Assembly (NCBI GenBank): GCA_964432995.1
Contig: CAYSPU010000117.1
Span: forward strand, 1 to 17,500
From: CAYSPU01 sp964432995
Lineage (GTDB): Bacteria > Verrucomicrobiota > Verrucomicrobiia > Limisphaerales > JAHDYP01
DNA: 17,500 bases
Reading direction: 5' to 3'
Shown: one piece after another, positions 14,922 through 17,500 of the stretch
Position numbering within the stretch: position 1 is the stretch's first letter
Layout of the letters: each line of letters starts with the position of its first letter
The notes under the pieces: generated by a model
Told to the model about the DNA's origin: nothing
The model's input: the letters and a program-made list of their open reading frames with translations, nothing else
The model's database searches: none
Translations under genes and position numbers: made by a program

Positions 14922-16253
14922 TCAACCGACGAGCAACCGGCACACCCGCTCGATTTGGGAACGGGAACCCCGATAGGCCCAAACCTGGGCTTCATCGTCG
15001 CAGCGAGTGCGCCCCGTCCCCCGGCCAATGGCCGGGATGTGGTATTCGAGTTCGCTGAACTGGCCGAGACCGCTGTTCACGTTGCAGGCCTGCGTCGAGT
15101 AGCCGAAGTCCTCGGTGTCGTTCCAGGGAACATCCACGTACTCCCCGGACGGGTTGACGTGGAAGTTGCGAACGATCAGGCACCAGTCGCTCGCGCCGGC
15201 ATAGACGTAACCGACCCGGCCACACGTGGCCACGGCCCGCAGGCTGATCTTGTGTTCGCCCTGCTGCCGCATGCGATAGCGCACCAGCCGCTCCGAGATC
15301 AGCAGGTCCTCATCCGGTATCTCCCCGAACACGCGCAGTGGCGCGGTTCGCGCATATGTCGGAATCAGCAGATCCCCACCGTGCGGCATCTGCACCAGGT
15401 TCCAGAGCCCGATGCGCGCGGGGACCTTCCGGCTCCGGCCCACCAACTCGAGCGCGGTGGATTGCGTGTAGCCGGCATACTTCAGATCCGACAGATCCAA
15501 CCCGCGCTCGTGGCGCATGGGGTTGGGCGCGGGTCCGAAGGTCTTCGTGATCCGCAGCGTCACGTCTTCCTTCGCCCGCGACAGGCTCACGGTCAGCCGG
15601 TTGACCAGCTTGAAGCTCCCGTTCTTCTCGACCACCCGGTAGTCGCCAGGATCCAGTGCCCGCTGCTGGAAGTAACGATCGCGGTTCGGGAAATCCGGGA
15701 AAAAAAGATCCACCTCCGGCGCCAGCCAGGTGCGGTCGCCCCCCGAATTGTGCCAATCGGAACTGGCGTAGAATGCCCGAGCCGTCTCCGCCGCCCCCAG
15801 CGCGCCATGCGTCCAGTAGAAGTTCTCCTCACTGCCGGGCGCATACAGGCCCAACACCCGTCCGCCGTAAGGCAGCAAGACCAGCTGCGTCCCATCCGGA
15901 TTGGTGAAGACCCGAGCCGGCTTCCCCACGGCCCGCAACACTTCCAGTAACGCCCGCTTGGTCTGGACCGCGGCAACGTCCGCGCCTCGAGCGGGCCCCG
16001 AGAACCCAGCGACACCGACCATCACCGCACTCTTCCCCAGCGCGCTCAGGAACTGCCGGCGGCTGTGCCGCAGTTCCGGCGCGACGGGACAATGCCCCGC
16101 AGCCAGCTTGCGGGCGGGCGTCTCCGACGCTCGCGCCTCGCGGCCGGACGGGGCTGGCCGCCCACAACACCGCAGAACGCCCTCCGGCAGGAGGAGCCCG
16201 CCCGAGCAGAGGCCCGGCGCTTGCCTTTCCGGAATCGTCGTCACCGGCTTCAT
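14922..16253 (-). CDS. Tat-exported DUF6786-like (mutarotase-like) protein
   Basis: This is a 443-residue protein starting at ATG 16253, which overlaps the upstream permease stop as ATGA and has a strong GGAGGAG ribosome binding site (16257-16263). A twin-arginine signal is clear, SRRQFLSALGKSAVMVGVAGF (Arg65-Arg66), with cleavage probably after 'ARGA' near residue 86. The mature part has no motif of a known enzyme. Segments such as 'GGRVLGLYAPGSEENFYW', 'SGGDRTWLAPEVDLFFPDF' and the closing 'ELEYHIPAI' resemble the DUF6786 family, thought to have a galactose-mutarotase-like beta-sandwich and common in polysaccharide-degrading bacteria; this assignment is from memory of the family. Tight coupling to a sugar permease supports a role in sugar handling. 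The odd point is the 64-residue Pro/Gly/Cys/Arg-rich extension before the Tat motif, where 10-30 residues would be usual. Confidence 0.75.
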   Translation of the reverse strand: MKPVTTIPERQAPGLCSGGLLLPEGVLRCCGRPAPSGREARASETPARKLAAGHCPVAPELRHSRRQFLSALGKSAVMVGVAGFSGPARGADVAAVQTKRALLEVLRAVGKPARVFTNPDGTQLVLLPYGGRVLGLYAPGSEENFYWTHGALGAAETARAFYASSDWHNSGGDRTWLAPEVDLFFPDFPNRDRYFQQRALDPGDYRVVEKNGSFKLVNRLTVSLSRAKEDVTLRITKTFGPAPNPMRHERGLDLSDLKYAGYTQSTALELVGRSRKVPARIGLWNLVQMPHGGDLLIPTYARTAPLRVFGEIPDEDLLISERLVRYRMRQQGEHKISLRAVATCGRVGYVYAGASDWCLIVRNFHVNPSGEYVDVPWNDTEDFGYSTQACNVNSGLGQFSELEYHIPAIGRGTGRTRCDDEAQVWAYRGSRSQIERVCRLLVG

Positions 16254-17500
16254 TTTCTCCTCCACGAGGCCGCGATCTCCTCCAGCGTCCGCCCTTTGGT
16301 TTCCGGCAGCATCTTCCAACCGAACAGGAGAGCGAACACACACACCGCGGAGAACACCCAAAACGCGCCGCCGACCGACCCCAGTTTCTTCTCCGAGTAT
16401 TCCGTCATCAGGGGGAAGAGCTGGGCTCCGCCGTAGATGGTTGCCCAGAGGAACGCCGTGGTGAGCGACACCGCGCGCCCCCGCAGCCGCGTGGGGAAGA
16501 TCTCGGAGATCATCAGCCAGGGCAGCGGCCCCAGGGCCAGGCCGTGGGGAACGGTGCAGAGGATGATCACCACCAGGACGGGCCAGCCGCTCAGTCGGAA
16601 GTGGAACACCATGCCGGCCAGGAGGGTGACCACGATCATCAGGCCCGAGGCCACCAGCCACAAGGGCCGGCGCCCCACACGGTCGACCGTCCAGCACGCC
16701 AACAGCGTCACGCCCCCCATGAAGCCGTACGTCACCGCGTATTGCAGGAACGCCATGGCGCGGTCCTGCAGGCCGGAGACCTCGAACAGCATGGGGATGT
16801 ACCCGCCCATCACGCTCCAGCCGGTCCAGTTGTTGAAGAACGCCAACAGCAGGCCCACGATCAGGGCGTAACGCATCCCCGGCGCGAACAACTCGGAGAA
16901 ACGACCGCTCTCCTCCCGCAGCGCGGCCTGAATCTGCGCCATCTCGCTCCGTGCAAAAGCCTCCCCGTCCACGCGCGCCAGCACGGCCCGGGCTTCCTCC
17001 ATCCGCCCCCGGCCGGCCAGCCACCGCGGGCTCTGCGGCAGGAAAAACAGCAGCACCAGAAACACCGCCACCGGCAACAGCTCGGAGGCGAACATCCACC
17101 GCCAGCACGTCGACGCGGGCGCCACCTTCACAATCACAAAGGAGACAAACGGCGCCGTCACGCTCCCAATGACAATCGCCAATTGATACATGATGCCGAA
17201 TCCTCCCCGCAGGCGGGGGGGCGACGTTTCCGAGATGTACATCGGCGACGCCACCGAGCAGAGACCCACGCCGACGCCGCCCACGATCCGGAACACGTTG
17301 AACGTCACGATGTCCTTGGGAATGGCGGTGAAGAGCGAGCCAACACCGAGCAACGCGCACGCGACCATCATCGTCCGGTTGCGCCCGATCGCGTCGCACA
17401 TCCAGGCGCCGAGAAACGGCCCCAGGATGCAGCCCAAGGCCGCGCTGCCGGTCGCGAACCCGAAACCCGCCGGCGTCAGGTGGAACACCTCCTTCAGATA
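16250..17500 (-). CDS. Sugar-porter family MFS transporter, 5'-truncated
   Basis: The frame is open to the right edge of the window (it continues as YLKEVFHLTPAGFG), so the GTG at 17488 is not a real start. About 45 N-terminal residues including the first membrane segment lie outside; 416 residues are visible. Signatures of the sugar porter family follow in order: DAIGRNR (a D-x-x-G-R-x-R variant), RIVGGVGVGL, 'PMYISETSPPRLRG', LPQSPRWLAGRGR, 'FNNWTGWSVMGGYIPMLF', DRVGRR and the C-terminal PETKGRTLEEI. It is a 12-helix inner-membrane permease for a sugar. Unlike the permease at 3854, it has no long insert between helices 9 and 10 and is clearly a different paralogue. Its stop overlaps the next gene's start by four bases (ATGA), so the two form an operon. 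Confidence 0.92.
   Translation of the reverse strand, partial: YLKEVFHLTPAGFGFATGSAALGCILGPFLGAWMCDAIGRNRTMMVACALLGVGSLFTAIPKDIVTFNVFRIVGGVGVGLCSVASPMYISETSPPRLRGGFGIMYQLAIVIGSVTAPFVSFVIVKVAPASTCWRWMFASELLPVAVFLVLLFFLPQSPRWLAGRGRMEEARAVLARVDGEAFARSEMAQIQAALREESGRFSELFAPGMRYALIVGLLLAFFNNWTGWSVMGGYIPMLFEVSGLQDRAMAFLQYAVTYGFMGGVTLLACWTVDRVGRRPLWLVASGLMIVVTLLAGMVFHFRLSGWPVLVVIILCTVPHGLALGPLPWLMISEIFPTRLRGRAVSLTTAFLWATIYGGAQLFPLMTEYSEKKLGSVGGAFWVFSAVCVFALLFGWKMLPETKGRTLEEIAASWRRK
16257..16263 (-). promoter_or_regulatory. Strong ribosome binding site inside the permease 3' end
   Basis: On the minus strand the sequence reads GGAGGAG, then AAA, then ATG (16253-16251). It lies within the last codons of the upstream MFS gene. 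It supports the ATGA-coupled start of the Tat-exported protein despite that protein's unusual long N-terminus. Confidence 0.8.

Noticed and set aside
14922..17399. 825-residue frame on the minus strand
   Set aside because: Only its last 443 residues (from ATG 16253) are protein-like. The rest runs out of frame through the MFS gene and is Gly/Arg-rich shadow sequence.

Overview
This is a GC-rich window with no RNA genes or CRISPR. It looks like a chromosomal piece of a Verrucomicrobiota bacterium, possibly of the Pedosphaera/Limisphaerales type. That placement is an inference from style: proteins ending in the 'xxSEGDGxxNFxEFAFGLNP' tail, LamG proteins paired with an H-X9-DG pseudopilin, sulfatase and heparinase-type lyase genes, sugar-porter MFS transporters, and intergenic spaces full of short palindromic repeats. 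Nearly every predicted product carries an export signal or is a membrane transporter.

Layout. 1-984 (+) is the 3' end of a secreted protein. 1123-3804 (+) encodes a probable lipoprotein fusing a YVTN-type beta-propeller to a phosphoesterase domain. 3854-5428 (+) encodes a sugar-porter MFS permease, followed by a palindrome-rich spacer and a secreted heparinase II/III-like lyase (best start TTG 5701, end 7767). A heptanucleotide repeat array in two opposed halves separates the lyase from a secreted sulfatase (7930-9597), which carries a calcium-binding-type tail. 9598-10632 is non-coding and holds a 317-bp unit present twice in tandem, with a 14-bp inverted end sequence. 10633-13713 (+) encodes a 1026-residue secreted LamG/Ig protein with a duplicated LamG module. 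It appears translationally coupled to a type II-secretion-like pseudopilin (13725-14570). A 351-bp convergent spacer follows. On the minus strand, a second sugar-porter MFS gene (running off the right edge) overlaps by ATGA a Tat-exported protein (14922-16253) that resembles the DUF6786 / mutarotase-like beta-sandwich family.

How the genes may work together (inference): sulfatase, lyase and sugar permeases fit uptake and breakdown of a sulfated, uronic-acid-containing polysaccharide. The LamG protein and pseudopilin look like part of the enlarged secretome typical of these bacteria. I see no clearly new defence or mobile system. The items most worth a second look are the 317-bp tandem element, the opposed heptad array, the LamG/pseudopilin coupling, and the long N-terminal extension in front of the Tat signal.
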